DNA from: Ancylobacter radicis
GTDB taxonomy: Bacteria; Pseudomonadota; Alphaproteobacteria; Rhizobiales; Xanthobacteraceae
Direction of reading: 5' to 3'
Assembly: GCF_018449475.1 (NCBI RefSeq)
Contig: NZ_JAHCQH010000010.1
Coordinates: 1 to 33,281 of the forward strand
DNA: 33,281 bases
Shown: positions 1-7,677 of the stretch, one piece after another
Numbering within the stretch: position 1 is the first letter of the stretch
How the letters are laid out: each line of letters starts with the position of its first letter
Notes under the pieces: generated by a model
The model's database searches: none
Told to the model about the DNA's origin: nothing
Seen by the model: only the letters and a program-made list of their open reading frames with translations
Translations under genes and position numbers: made by a program

Positions 1-249
1 GCCCGCCGCCACGCCGTTCTCACCGAACAGCGCCGCCGCCACATGCGGGGTATCCGGCACCATGGTGATGATGATGTCGGCGTTCTTCGCCACATCCGTG
101 CCGGTCGCGCAGGCGACGCCGCCCTTGCCGGTCAGCTCGGCCGGAACCGGCTTGATGTCGTAGAGATAGAGCTCGTGGCCCGCGTCGATGAGGTGGCCGG
201 CCATGGGCGCACCCATGATGCCGAGACCGACAAATCCAACCTTCGCCAT
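1..249 (-). CDS. glxR: 2-hydroxy-3-oxopropionate (tartronate semialdehyde) reductase, N-terminal part only
   Basis: Only the first 83 codons are present; the gene runs off the left edge. The product starts MAKVGFVGLGIMGAPMAGHL, which is the N-terminal Rossmann NAD(P)-binding signature (GLGIMGxPMA) of the 3-hydroxyisobutyrate dehydrogenase family. The segment NADIIITMVPDTPHVAAALF is also typical. This family reduces tartronate semialdehyde to D-glycerate. The specific assignment rests on position: it is the third gene after gcl and hyi on the same strand, 56 bp from hyi, the order known from E. coli glyoxylate utilisation. The ATG at 249 has a GAGGAAAA-type ribosome binding site just upstream. 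Substrate-binding and catalytic residues (the later Lys) lie outside the window, so a different beta-hydroxyacid dehydrogenase is formally possible. Confidence 0.88.
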   Translation of the reverse strand, partial: MAKVGFVGLGIMGAPMAGHLIDAGHELYLYDIKPVPAELTGKGGVACATGTDVAKNADIIITMVPDTPHVAAALFGENGVAAG

Positions 250-305
250 CGTCTTTTCCTCTTTTCCTCTAATGCTTTATTGACCAGCTTGCAATGAGCT
301 CCGGC

Positions 306-1088
306 TCACGCACCGGTAAGGGTCTTGATCCAGCCGAGGCCGGCCGCGGTGTCGCCCTTGGGCTTGTATTCGCACCCGACCCAACCCGCATAGCCGATCG
401 CGTCGAGGTGGCGGAACAGGAACTCGTAATTGATCTCGCCGGTGCCCGGCTCGTTACGGCCCGGATTATCGGCAAGCTGGATATGCGCGATCTGGGCGAG
501 GTTCGCCTCGATGGTCCGGGCGAGATCGCCCTCCATGATCTGCATATGGTAGATGTCGTACTGGATGAAGAGGTTGTCCGAGCCGACCTCTTCGATGATC
601 GCCTTCGCCTGCTTCGTGTAGTTCAGGAAGAAGCCGGGAATGTCGCGCGTATTGATCGGTTCGATCAGCAGCTTGAGGCCGGCTTCCTTGATCTTCGGCG
701 CGGCGAACTTGAGGTTCTCGACGAAGGTCTTGTGCAGCACCTCGCGCTCGACCCCGGCCGGGGCGATGCCGGCGAGGATGTTGACCTGCGGGCAGCCAAG
801 CGCCGTCGCATAAGTGATGGCTTTGTCGACGCCGGCGCGGAATTCGTCCACGCGGTCGGGCAGAATTGCAATGCCGCGCTCGCCGGCGCCCCAATTGCCG
901 GCCGGCAGATTGTGCAGCACCTGGGCAAGGCCGTTGGCCTTCAGCTTGGCGACCAGTTCCTCGACCGGGAAGTCATAGGGGAAGAGATATTCGACGCCGG
1001 TGAAGCCGGCGGCGGCGGCCTTCTCGAACCGGTCGAGGAACGGCACCTCGTTGAACAGCATGGTGAGATTGGCGGCAAAACGGGGCAT
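306..1088 (-). CDS. hyi: hydroxypyruvate isomerase
   Basis: 260 aa, the usual length of Hyi, a xylose-isomerase-like TIM barrel enzyme that interconverts hydroxypyruvate and tartronate semialdehyde in the cytoplasm. The N-terminus MPRFAANLTMLFNEVPFLDR and the segments GVEYLFPYDFP, HNLPAGNWGAGERGIA, EPINTRDIPGFFL, QYDIYHMQIMEGDL, IQLADNPGRNEPGTGEI and GCEYKP are recognisable Hyi/AP-endonuclease-2-like signatures. They include the metal-binding acidic residues (the Glu of EPIN, the Asp of YDIYH, the Glu of GCEY). The ATG at 1088 is preceded by AGGAG with 6-nt spacing. It lies between gcl (203 bp upstream) and glxR (56 bp downstream) on the same strand and is probably cotranscribed. Confidence 0.93.
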   Translation of the reverse strand: MPRFAANLTMLFNEVPFLDRFEKAAAAGFTGVEYLFPYDFPVEELVAKLKANGLAQVLHNLPAGNWGAGERGIAILPDRVDEFRAGVDKAITYATALGCPQVNILAGIAPAGVEREVLHKTFVENLKFAAPKIKEAGLKLLIEPINTRDIPGFFLNYTKQAKAIIEEVGSDNLFIQYDIYHMQIMEGDLARTIEANLAQIAHIQLADNPGRNEPGTGEINYEFLFRHLDAIGYAGWVGCEYKPKGDTAAGLGWIKTLTGA

Positions 1089-1260
1089 GGACCGCTCCTA
1101 GGCAGGGTCAGGAGTTGGCAGACGCAGGGCCGGCGGCAGCGATTGCCACCATGCCCTTTACCTGATGGACGCACTTCCTGTCGTTCGCATGAAAGCGCGC
1201 CGCGATGGAAGCCCTAGCGGCAAGGCCGATCGGGCAGGCCGACGGGCGTCGCCGGCCGGC

Positions 1261-1285
1261 TCGGGGGCGCCATGGGCACCCCCGA
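1261..1285 (-). terminator. intercistronic hairpin between gcl and hyi
   Basis: The inverted repeat TCGGGGG-c-GCC / GGC-a-CCCCCGA has 10 pairs with one C/A mismatch and a 3-nt loop. It lies 7 nt downstream of the gcl stop codon. No U-run follows on the minus strand, so it more likely stabilises mRNA or partly attenuates than fully terminates the operon. Confidence 0.4.
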
Positions 1286-1291
1286 CGAGAC

Positions 1292-3058
1292 TCAGGCGTT
1301 TTCCTTGACGCCGGCGGGCGGCAGGTCGAGCACGTCTTCGAACTCGTTCACCGCGTCGATCTCGGTGCCCATGGCGATGTTGGTCACGCGCTCAAGGATG
1401 AACTCCATGACCACCGGCACCTGATGCTCCTTCATCAGCGCCTTGGCGCGGGTGAAGGCATCCTTGAACTCGTTGGGCGAGGAGACGCGCACCGCCTTGC
1501 AGCCGAGGCCCTCGGCCACCGCGACATGGTCGACGCCGTAGCCGGCATTCTCTTCGGCATTGATGTTGTCGAAGGCCAGCGAGACCTCGAAGTCCATGTT
1601 GAAGCCGCGCTGGGCCTGACGGATCAGGCCGAGATAGGAGTTGTTCACGACGACATGGATGTAAGGCAGCTTGTGCTGGGCGCCGACCGCGAGTTCCTCG
1701 ATGAGGAACTGGAAGTCGTAATCACCTGAAAGTGCAACGATTTCCGCGTCCGGGTCAGCCGCGCGCACGCCGAGGGCGGCGGGCAGGGTCCAGCCGAGCG
1801 GGCCAGCCTGACCGCAATTGATCCAGTTGCGCGGCTCGTAGACGTGCAGCATTTGCGCGCCTGCAATCTGGCTGAGACCGATGGTCGAGACGTAGCGGGT
1901 GTGACGGCCGAACGCCTCGTTCATCTCCTCATAGACGCGCTGCGGCTTCAGCGGCACGTTGTCGAAATGCGTCTTGCGCAGCATGGTCTGCTTGCGCCCG
2001 AGGCACTCGGCAGCCCAGGCGGAGCGGTCCTTCAGCGTGCCGGCGGCCTTGTATTCGCGGGCGACCTCGATGAACAGGTCGAGCGCGGCGCCGGCATCCG
2101 AGACGATGCCGAGATCGGGGCCGAAGACGCGGCCGATCTGGGTCGGTTCGATGTCGACATGGATGAACTTGCGGCCCTTGGTGTAGACGTCGACCGAGCC
2201 GGTGTGGCGGTTGGCCCAGCGGTTGCCGATGCCGAACACGAAGTCCGAGGCCAGCATGTTCGCATTGCCATAACGGTGCGACGTCTGAAGGCCGCACATG
2301 CCGGCCATCAGGTCGTGATCGTCGGGAATGGTGCCCCAGCCCATCAGGGTCGGGATGACCGGAATGCCGGTAAGTTCAGCGAATTCAACGAGCTTGGCCG
2401 AGGCGTCGGCGTTGATGATGCCGCCGCCGGAGACGATGAGCGGGCGCTCCGACTCGTTCAGCATGGCGATGGCCTTCTCGGCCTGCTTGCGCGTCGCCTT
2501 GGGCTTGTAGACCTCAAGCGGGGAATAGGTGTCCTCGTCGAACTCGATCTCGGCGAGCTGGACGTCGATCGGCAGGTCGATCAGCACCGGGCCGGGACGG
2601 CCGGAACGCATGACGTGGAAGGCCTGCTGGAACACCATCGGCACCAGCGCCGGCTCGCGGACCATGACGGCCCATTTGGCGACCGGCTTGGCGATCGACT
2701 CGATGTCGACGGCCTGGAAGTCTTCCTTGTAGAGGCGGGCGCGCGGCGCCTGGCCGGTGATGCAGAGGATCGGGATCGAATCGGCGGAGGCCGAATAGAG
2801 GCCGGTGATCATGTCGGTGCCGGCGGGGCCGGACGTGCCGATGCACACGCCGATATTGCCCGCCTTGGCGCGGGTGTAGCCCTCGGCCATGTGCGAGGCT
2901 GCCTCGACATGGCGGGCGAGGATGTGGCGGATTTTTCCATGCGCGCGCATGGCGGAATAGAGCGGGTTGATCGCCGCACCGGGAACACCGAAGGCGGTCG
3001 TCACGCCTTCCTTCTCGAGAACGCGGATCGCAGCGTCGATGGCACGCATCTTGGCCAT
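1292..3058 (-). CDS. gcl: glyoxylate carboligase (tartronate-semialdehyde synthase)
   Basis: 588 aa, a ThDP-dependent enzyme joining two glyoxylates into tartronate semialdehyde with release of CO2; cytoplasmic. The ATG at 3058 is preferred over the upstream in-frame ATG at 3094 because AGGAGGAAAT lies directly before it and the protein then begins [20 protein letters not shown], as in known Gcl. At position 51, in [16 protein letters not shown], a Val replaces the catalytic Glu that nearly all ThDP enzymes have. Val51 is the hallmark of E. coli Gcl, and the numbering matches exactly. The ThDP/Mg motif [12 protein letters not shown]...NN is present in the C-terminal domain. It is the first gene of gcl-hyi-glxR, divergent from an IclR regulator that probably controls it. 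Acetolactate synthase was considered and rejected because of Val51 and the overall sequence. Confidence 0.96.
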   Translation of the reverse strand: MAKMRAIDAAIRVLEKEGVTTAFGVPGAAINPLYSAMRAHGKIRHILARHVEAASHMAEGYTRAKAGNIGVCIGTSGPAGTDMITGLYSASADSIPILCITGQAPRARLYKEDFQAVDIESIAKPVAKWAVMVREPALVPMVFQQAFHVMRSGRPGPVLIDLPIDVQLAEIEFDEDTYSPLEVYKPKATRKQAEKAIAMLNESERPLIVSGGGIINADASAKLVEFAELTGIPVIPTLMGWGTIPDDHDLMAGMCGLQTSHRYGNANMLASDFVFGIGNRWANRHTGSVDVYTKGRKFIHVDIEPTQIGRVFGPDLGIVSDAGAALDLFIEVAREYKAAGTLKDRSAWAAECLGRKQTMLRKTHFDNVPLKPQRVYEEMNEAFGRHTRYVSTIGLSQIAGAQMLHVYEPRNWINCGQAGPLGWTLPAALGVRAADPDAEIVALSGDYDFQFLIEELAVGAQHKLPYIHVVVNNSYLGLIRQAQRGFNMDFEVSLAFDNINAEENAGYGVDHVAVAEGLGCKAVRVSSPNEFKDAFTRAKALMKEHQVPVVMEFILERVTNIAMGTEIDAVNEFEDVLDLPPAGVKENA

Positions 3059-3419
3059 GGCATTTCCTCCTGGCGTCGTCCGACCAACCGGCATCGCCCC
3101 GCTTGAGAGCAGGGCCGGCGGTGCCCGGCCGGCCTTGTGGACTGTTCAAAATCTCCGGCTTCGGCGGCCGCGGGGCGCGGCGACGGCGCAATGGCCGTGC
3201 TGCGGAGCGGCGAGATTCTTTCCGCACTGCGGAATGAATTTCCGAAATCGGGCAAAACATGCCACGTCGGCATGATTTCCGCAATACGGGATATATTTCT
3301 GATTTGCAGAAATTCGACGGATGCGCCTTTATGCTAAGGCGAGCCCGCCCGCGGGTGGTGGCATAAGCCGGATGAGCCGCCTGTGCCGCTCGCCGCCGCC
3401 TTGAGGAGTTCATGCCGCG
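3059..3419. promoter_or_regulatory. divergent gcl / iclR control region with clustered palindromes
   Basis: A 361-bp gap between two divergent genes. It holds TTCCG-CACTG-CGGAA (3220-3234, perfect), ATTTC-C-GAAAT (3238-3248, perfect), CATGCC-ACGTC-GGCATG (3258-3274, perfect), TTCCG-CAATA-CGGGA (3277-3291, one mismatch) and ATTTCTG-ATTTG-CAGAAAT (3295-3313, perfect). Three of these fit one pattern, TTYCYG-N5-CRGRA, with the same 5-nt spacer. IclR-family proteins are known to bind such A/T-flanked palindromes, including TTTCC/GGAAA types, so these are candidate operators. The promoters themselves were not assigned. Confidence 0.6.
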
Positions 3420-4229
3420 ATGACCGATGCCGTCTCGACCACACGCCGCAGGGGACGGCCGTCTTCCGGCGAGGCCGGCGGCGAGGTTCAGTCGCTGGAC
3501 CGGGCCATCGCTCTGCTGGAAGTCCTTGCTTTATCTGACGGATTGTCGCTGAGCGAGGTGGCGCGGGCGTCCGAGTTGCCGACCTCGACGGTGCATCGCC
3601 TGCTCACCACGCTGGAGCGGCGGGGGCTGGTGGGGCATGACGCCTCGACCGGGCAATGGGTCGTCGGCGTCGGGCTTTTCCGTATCGGCTCGGCCTACTT
3701 ACGTATCCGCAAGCTGCCGGAAATCGCCCGCGTGCTGCTGCGCGAGCTGTCGCACGGGGTGAACGAGACGGTGAATCTTTCCCTGATCGACGGGGAACAT
3801 CTGGTCTGCGTGGCGCAGGTGGAGAGCCATGCGGCGGTGCGCGCCTTCTTCCGTATCGGCGGTTATCTGCCGATCCACGCCTCGGGCGGCGGCAAGGCGA
3901 TCCTCTCGGCGATGACGCCGGAGGCACGCCGCGCCTGGCTCGGCGGCGACCAGCTGCCGCGCTATACCGAGCATACCCATGTGAGCCGGCGTGCCCTCCA
4001 GGCGGACCTTGCGACCATCGCCGAGCGCGGTTTTTCCATTGACGATGAAGAACATACGCCCGGCATGCGCTGCGTCGCGGCGGCGGTGCTCGATGAATGG
4101 CGCGAGCCGGTGGGCGCGATCTCCATCTCCGCGCCGACGGTGCGGATGCCGCCGGAGCGGATCGCCGATCTCGGCGGGCAGGTGCGGGAGGCCGCGCAGC
4201 GGCTGACGACACGCTATTCCGGCCTCTGA
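3420..4229 (+). CDS. IclR-family transcriptional regulator
   Basis: 269 aa. A basic N-terminal tail (TTRRRGRPSS) is followed by a winged helix-turn-helix at about residues 25-85 (VQSLDRAIALLEVLA...LSEVARASELPTSTVHRLL...LERRGLV). The IclR effector-binding domain follows (HASGGGKAIL, the GFSIDDEEHTPGMRCVAAAV segment, GAISISAP). It is divergent from gcl-hyi-glxR across a palindrome-rich region. By analogy with the IclR-family repressor AllR, which controls gcl in E. coli and responds to glyoxylate, it is inferred to regulate that operon; the ligand is not shown by sequence. The ATG at 3420 has GAGGAG 11 nt upstream. That same site sits 3 nt before a three-codon mini-ORF (ATG CCG CGA TGA, 3412-3423) whose stop overlaps this start. 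Confidence 0.92.
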   Translation: MTDAVSTTRRRGRPSSGEAGGEVQSLDRAIALLEVLALSDGLSLSEVARASELPTSTVHRLLTTLERRGLVGHDASTGQWVVGVGLFRIGSAYLRIRKLPEIARVLLRELSHGVNETVNLSLIDGEHLVCVAQVESHAAVRAFFRIGGYLPIHASGGGKAILSAMTPEARRAWLGGDQLPRYTEHTHVSRRALQADLATIAERGFSIDDEEHTPGMRCVAAAVLDEWREPVGAISISAPTVRMPPERIADLGGQVREAAQRLTTRYSGL

Positions 4230-4449
4230 CCCACACGCCTTTATTGCATCTTTGCAAGATGCGCGGCGGTTTCGCCTGACGCGGCGATCCGGCTGGTCAG
4301 TGCAGTGAGGCGGACGATCAGGCCGATCTGTCCAGCCAAGGGCTGCGCCTGTGTCATGGCGCGCCGGTAGCGCAGGGCTGCGGAAAACAGGCAGCGGTCC
4401 CGCACCGAGGCGCGGGGGAGAGGCGCCCCGCGCGGGAGACAGCCGACAT

Positions 4450-4480
4450 AAAAAAATGCCGGCGCTTGGGAGCGCCGGCA
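4450..4480 (-). terminator. Rho-independent terminator of the oxc-frc transcript
   Basis: On the minus strand TGCCGGCGCT-CCCA-AGCGCCGGCA, a perfect 10-bp stem with a 4-nt loop, is followed directly by seven T residues. It lies about 200 nt beyond the frcA stop codon and would end the minus-strand oxalate operon transcript. Confidence 0.85.
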
Positions 4481-4632
4481 CCAGTCGCCTAGGAGGAACC
4501 GAACGTCGGGCAAAACCCTTCGTTCCGCTCCGGGAGGCTCGAAGGCCCTTCCCCTCCGCCGCGATTGCCGCGCAGGCGGGAGGGGAGGGCCGATCCTTTA
4601 TCCGCGTTTCCTCCCCTATGGGGCGCGGAAGA

Positions 4633-4655
4633 CCGGGCGGCGCGGGGCCGCCCGG
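4633..4655 (-). repeat. inverted repeat after frcA stop
   Basis: Perfect 9-bp stem CCGGGCGGC / GCCGCCCGG with a 5-nt loop, 22 nt downstream of the frcA stop on the minus strand. No T-run follows; it is probably an mRNA 3' stabiliser or a Rho-assisted terminator. Confidence 0.45.
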
Positions 4656-4676
4656 AACAGGCATCCGATCCGTTGA

Positions 4677-5927
4677 TCAGACGGCCTTGGCGTCGTGCAT
4701 CGCGGAAATTTCTTCCTGCGAGTAGCCGAGGTCGGCGAGCACTTCGTTGGTGTGCTGGCCGAGCAGCGGCGAGGCGGTGACCTCGACTTCGACGTCCGAG
4801 AACTTGATCGGCGAGCCGACGGTCAGGTACTTGCCGAGCTTGGGGTGATCGACCTCGACCACGGTGCCGCTCTTGCGCAGCGACGGGTCGTTGGCGATTT
4901 CCTTCATCGACAGCACCGGGGCGCAGGGGATGTCGAACTTGCGCAGGATGTCGATGGCCTCGAACTTCGTCTTGTCGGCGAGCCAGGACTCGATGAAGGC
5001 GAAGATGTCGAAGATCTTGTCCTGACGGGCTTCGGCGGTGTTGTAGGCCGGATCGTCGATCCACTCCGGCTTGCCGAGAGCCTTACAGATCGGCGCCCAG
5101 GCGTGGCCCTGAATGGTGAAGTAGATGTAGGCGTTCGGGTCGGTCTCCCAGCCCTTGCACTTCAGCACCCAGCCCGGCTGACCGCCGCCGCCGGCATTGC
5201 CGCCGCGCGGAACGACGTCCGAGAACTCGCCATGGGGGTACTGCGGGTACTCTTCGAGATAGCCGAGCGCGTCGAGGCGCTGCTGGTCGCGCAGCTTGAC
5301 GCGGCACAGGTTCAGCACCGAATCCTGCATCGACACGGCGACCTTCTGGCCCTTGCCGGTCTTCACCTTCTGGTGGAGCGCGGTCAGGATGCCGATGGCC
5401 AGATGCATGCCGGTGTTGGAATCGCCGAGCGCGGCGGCCGATACGGTCGGCGGGCCATCCCAGAAGCCGGTGGTGGAGGCGGCGCCGCCGGCGCACTGCG
5501 CGACGTTCTCGTAGACCTTCAGGTCCTCATAGGCATGGCCTTCCGAGAAGCCCTTGACCGAGGCGAGGATCATGCCCGGGTTGAGCGACTGGATGTACTC
5601 CCAGGTGAAGCCCATGCGGTCCAGCGCGCCGGGGCCGAAATTCTCGACCATGACGTCCGACTCCTTGATGAGGCGGGTCAGGACTTCCTTGCCCTGCGGC
5701 GTCTTGGTGTCGAGCGTCAGCGAACGCTTGTTGGAGTTCAGCATGGTGAAATAGAGCGCATCCGCGTCCTTGACGTGGCGCAGCTGCGAGCGCGTGACAT
5801 CGCCCGCGCCGGGACGCTCAACCTTGATCACATCGGCGCCGAACCAGGCGAGAAGCTGCGTGCAGGCGGGACCCGCCTGGACGTGCGTGAAATCGATGAT
5901 CTTTATACCTTCGAGCGGCTTAGACAT
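4677..5927 (-). CDS. frc: formyl-CoA:oxalate CoA-transferase, paralog A
   Basis: 416 aa, a class III (CaiB/BaiF family) CoA-transferase that moves CoA from formyl-CoA to oxalate; cytoplasmic, acting as an interlocked dimer. The N-terminus [20 protein letters not shown] and the tract [20 protein letters not shown] are near-diagnostic for Frc. The catalytic Asp falls at residue 169 ([13 protein letters not shown]), the same number as Asp169 of Oxalobacter formigenes Frc. The tetraglycine loop NAGGGGQPG is intact at about 246-250. Position 48, which I recall as Trp in the Oxalobacter enzyme, is Gln. The length equals E. coli YfdW (416 aa) and lacks an insertion before the glycine loop. It is the last gene of oxc-frcB-frcA, separated from frcB by 367 bp, so it may have its own promoter. 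It is a close paralog of the gene at 6295-7572. Confidence 0.95.
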   Translation of the reverse strand: MSKPLEGIKIIDFTHVQAGPACTQLLAWFGADVIKVERPGAGDVTRSQLRHVKDADALYFTMLNSNKRSLTLDTKTPQGKEVLTRLIKESDVMVENFGPGALDRMGFTWEYIQSLNPGMILASVKGFSEGHAYEDLKVYENVAQCAGGAASTTGFWDGPPTVSAAALGDSNTGMHLAIGILTALHQKVKTGKGQKVAVSMQDSVLNLCRVKLRDQQRLDALGYLEEYPQYPHGEFSDVVPRGGNAGGGGQPGWVLKCKGWETDPNAYIYFTIQGHAWAPICKALGKPEWIDDPAYNTAEARQDKIFDIFAFIESWLADKTKFEAIDILRKFDIPCAPVLSMKEIANDPSLRKSGTVVEVDHPKLGKYLTVGSPIKFSDVEVEVTASPLLGQHTNEVLADLGYSQEEISAMHDAKAV

Positions 5928-6294
5928 CTCGGTCGACTTCCCTTTTCAGCGTTAACTGTCCGTGCGCAGGCTCGCCCTGCCGCCGGATTGAGAATTCCCA
6001 TCCCTCTTGGATGGGAACCTTTCTTCTCCCTACCCCCCACCCGCGGAACTTGGTCCGTGGAAGAAGGAGGCAACTCCCAGGTCGTGATCGACGTCGGATC
6101 TGGTTCAGATTTCTCTTCGCTCACCCTGGCCTTCAAACCCCCGCCCGGACGCGCATGGCGCGGCCCGGCCGGCGGCCTGTCTTGCCGCCCACCCGCAGGG
6201 GGAGGGCGGTCCGCCCGCCGGCGCCTTGCGGGGCGCCGGCGAATGTCACAGCCTTGCGCCCCGGAAGGCGCCGGCCAATCTCACAGACCTGCGC
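5928..6294. other. 367-bp region between the two frc genes
   Basis: No gene was seen. It holds a perfect hairpin TTCCCATCC-CTCTT-GGATGGGAA (5995-6017), about 70 nt upstream of the frcA start. GCCGGCGCC-TTGCGG-GGCGCCGGC (6217-6240) lies near the end of frcB. An imperfect direct repeat, GCGCCGGC-g/c-AAT-g/c-TCACAG followed by GCGC, occurs at about 6233-6260 and 6266-6294. The upstream hairpin could form in the frcA leader. The spacing is unusually long for two genes of one operon. Confidence 0.5.
6217..6240 (-). terminator. hairpin downstream of frcB
   Basis: Perfect 9-bp GC stem with a 6-nt loop, 55 nt beyond the frcB stop on the minus strand, without a clear T-run. It could be a partial terminator or mRNA stabiliser between frcB and frcA. 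Confidence 0.4.
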
Positions 6295-7572
6295 TCACTC
6301 GGCCGCCAGACGCACGCTCTCGCCGACCGCGCCGGAGGTCTTGATGCGCTCGATCTCGGCCGCGTCGAGGCCCAGCACGCTCGCGAGGATTTCCTCGGTG
6401 TGCTCGCCCAGCAGCGGCGAACGCTCGACCGCGACGTCGTTGTCCGACAGCTTGATCGGGTTGCCGACGGTCAGATACTTGCCGCGCGTGGGGTGATCGA
6501 CCTCGACCAGCGTGCCCGTCTCGTAGAGCGAGCGATCCTCGGCGATCTCCTTCATGGAGAGCACCGGGCCGCAGGGAATGTCGTACTCGTTGAGGATCTC
6601 CATCGCCTCGAACTTGGTGTGGGCCATGGTCCACGATTCGATGCGGGTGAAGATCTCGTTGAGGTGCGGCAGACGTGCGGCCGGGGTGGCGTAGTTCGGG
6701 TCGGTCTTCCAGTCGGGCTCGTGGATGACGTCGCAGATCTTCGACCAGACCGGGGCCTGGGTGATGAAATAGATGTAGGCGTTGGGATCGGTCTCCCAGC
6801 CCTTGCAGCGCAGGATGCGGCCCGGCTGGCCGCCGCCCGAATCATTGCCGGCGCGCGGCACCGCGTCGCCGAACGGGATGCCCTCGCCGAACTGGCTGTA
6901 TTCGCGCAGCGGGCCGCGATCGAGGCGCTGCTGGTCGCGCATCTTGACGCGGCAGAAATTCAGCACGGCGTCCTGCATGGCGCAGAGCACCTTCTGGCCG
7001 CGGCCGGTCAGCGTGCGCTGGTAGAGCGCCGTGACGATGCCGAGGGCGAGGTGCAGGCCGGTGCCGGAATCGCCGATCTGCGCGGCGGTGACGAGGGGAA
7101 GCCCGTCGCGGAAGCCGGTGGTGGAGGCCGAGCCACCCGTGCACTGGGCGACGTTCTCATACACCTTGCAGTCTTCGAACGGGCCGGGGCCGAAACCCTT
7201 GACCGAGGCGAGGATGATGCGCGGGTTCAGTTCCTGGATGCGTTCCCAGGTGAAGCCCATCCGGTCGAGCGCGCCGGGGGCGAAATTCTCGACCATCACG
7301 TCGCAGATCTTCACCAGCTCCTCGAGGACCTTCTTGCCCTCGGGGTTCTTGGTGTCGAGCGTGATGGACCGCTTGTTGGAGTTCAGCATCGTGAAATAAA
7401 GGCTGTCCGCATTCGGGACATCACGAAGCTGGGCGCGGGTCACGTCGCCTTCACCGGGACGTTCGACCTTGATGACATCCGCCCCGAACCACGCCAGAAG
7501 CTGGGTGCAGGTGGGGCCGGACTGAACGTGGGTGAAGTCTAGGATCCGGACTCCGTCCAGGGCCTTTCCCAT
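6295..7572 (-). CDS. frc: formyl-CoA:oxalate CoA-transferase, paralog B
   Basis: 425 aa and clearly homologous along its length to the 4677-5927 product; both share DFTHVQ(A/S)[19 protein letters not shown] and [14 protein letters not shown]. The catalytic Asp is in [14 protein letters not shown] (residue 168). The glycine loop reads NDSGGGQPG instead of NAGGGGQPG, so the first Gly of the tetraglycine loop, which closes over the active site in Oxalobacter Frc, is Ser here. Position 48 is Gln, as in paralog A. The C-terminus carries an extra tail ([14 protein letters not shown]). It lies 105 bp downstream of oxc, the usual oxc-frc partnership, and is probably cotranscribed. The ATG at 7572 has GAGAGGAAATGCC before it, nearly the same leader as gcl. 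Substrate preference could differ from paralog A. Confidence 0.94.
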   Translation of the reverse strand: MGKALDGVRILDFTHVQSGPTCTQLLAWFGADVIKVERPGEGDVTRAQLRDVPNADSLYFTMLNSNKRSITLDTKNPEGKKVLEELVKICDVMVENFAPGALDRMGFTWERIQELNPRIILASVKGFGPGPFEDCKVYENVAQCTGGSASTTGFRDGLPLVTAAQIGDSGTGLHLALGIVTALYQRTLTGRGQKVLCAMQDAVLNFCRVKMRDQQRLDRGPLREYSQFGEGIPFGDAVPRAGNDSGGGQPGRILRCKGWETDPNAYIYFITQAPVWSKICDVIHEPDWKTDPNYATPAARLPHLNEIFTRIESWTMAHTKFEAMEILNEYDIPCGPVLSMKEIAEDRSLYETGTLVEVDHPTRGKYLTVGNPIKLSDNDVAVERSPLLGEHTEEILASVLGLDAAEIERIKTSGAVGESVRLAAE

Positions 7573-7642
7573 GGCATTTCCTCTCGAAGCATTGCCGCGG
7601 CTCTGTTTTTTTGAGTGGCCGCTTGGCTAGGTTTGATGATGA

Positions 7643-7668
7643 AGCGGGCGGAGTTGCCTCCGCCCGCT
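7643..7668 (-). terminator. hairpin between oxc and frcB
   Basis: Perfect 11-bp stem AGCGGGCGGAG / CTCCGCCCGCT with a 4-nt loop, 9 nt beyond the oxc stop. No T-run follows on the minus strand. It is probably an intercistronic stabiliser or attenuator that sets the oxc:frcB ratio. Confidence 0.5.
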
Positions 7669-7677
7669 CCGGTGATG

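Larger units (their letters stand above)
4230..4676. other. 447-bp convergent intergenic region, no gene seen
   Basis: It lies between the ends of the iclR gene (plus) and frcA (minus). It contains three strong inverted repeats: a minus-strand terminator (4450-4480), a long imperfect stem GGCCCTTCCCCTCCGCC / GGCGGGAGGGGAGGGCC (4544-4591), and CCGGGCGGC-GCGGG-GCCGCCCGG (4633-4655) just past the frcA stop. Open frames here have no ribosome binding site or recognisable product. Confidence 0.6.

Noticed and set aside
1292..3058. gcl product as acetolactate synthase or oxalyl-CoA decarboxylase
   Set aside because: Val51 replaces the catalytic Glu, and the gene order gcl-hyi-glxR is specific.
1844..3106. 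Long plus-strand open frame opposite gcl
   Set aside because: Antisense shadow of a clearly coding gene in GC-rich DNA; the product is Arg/Asp/Gly-rich low-complexity sequence with no domain and no ribosome binding site.
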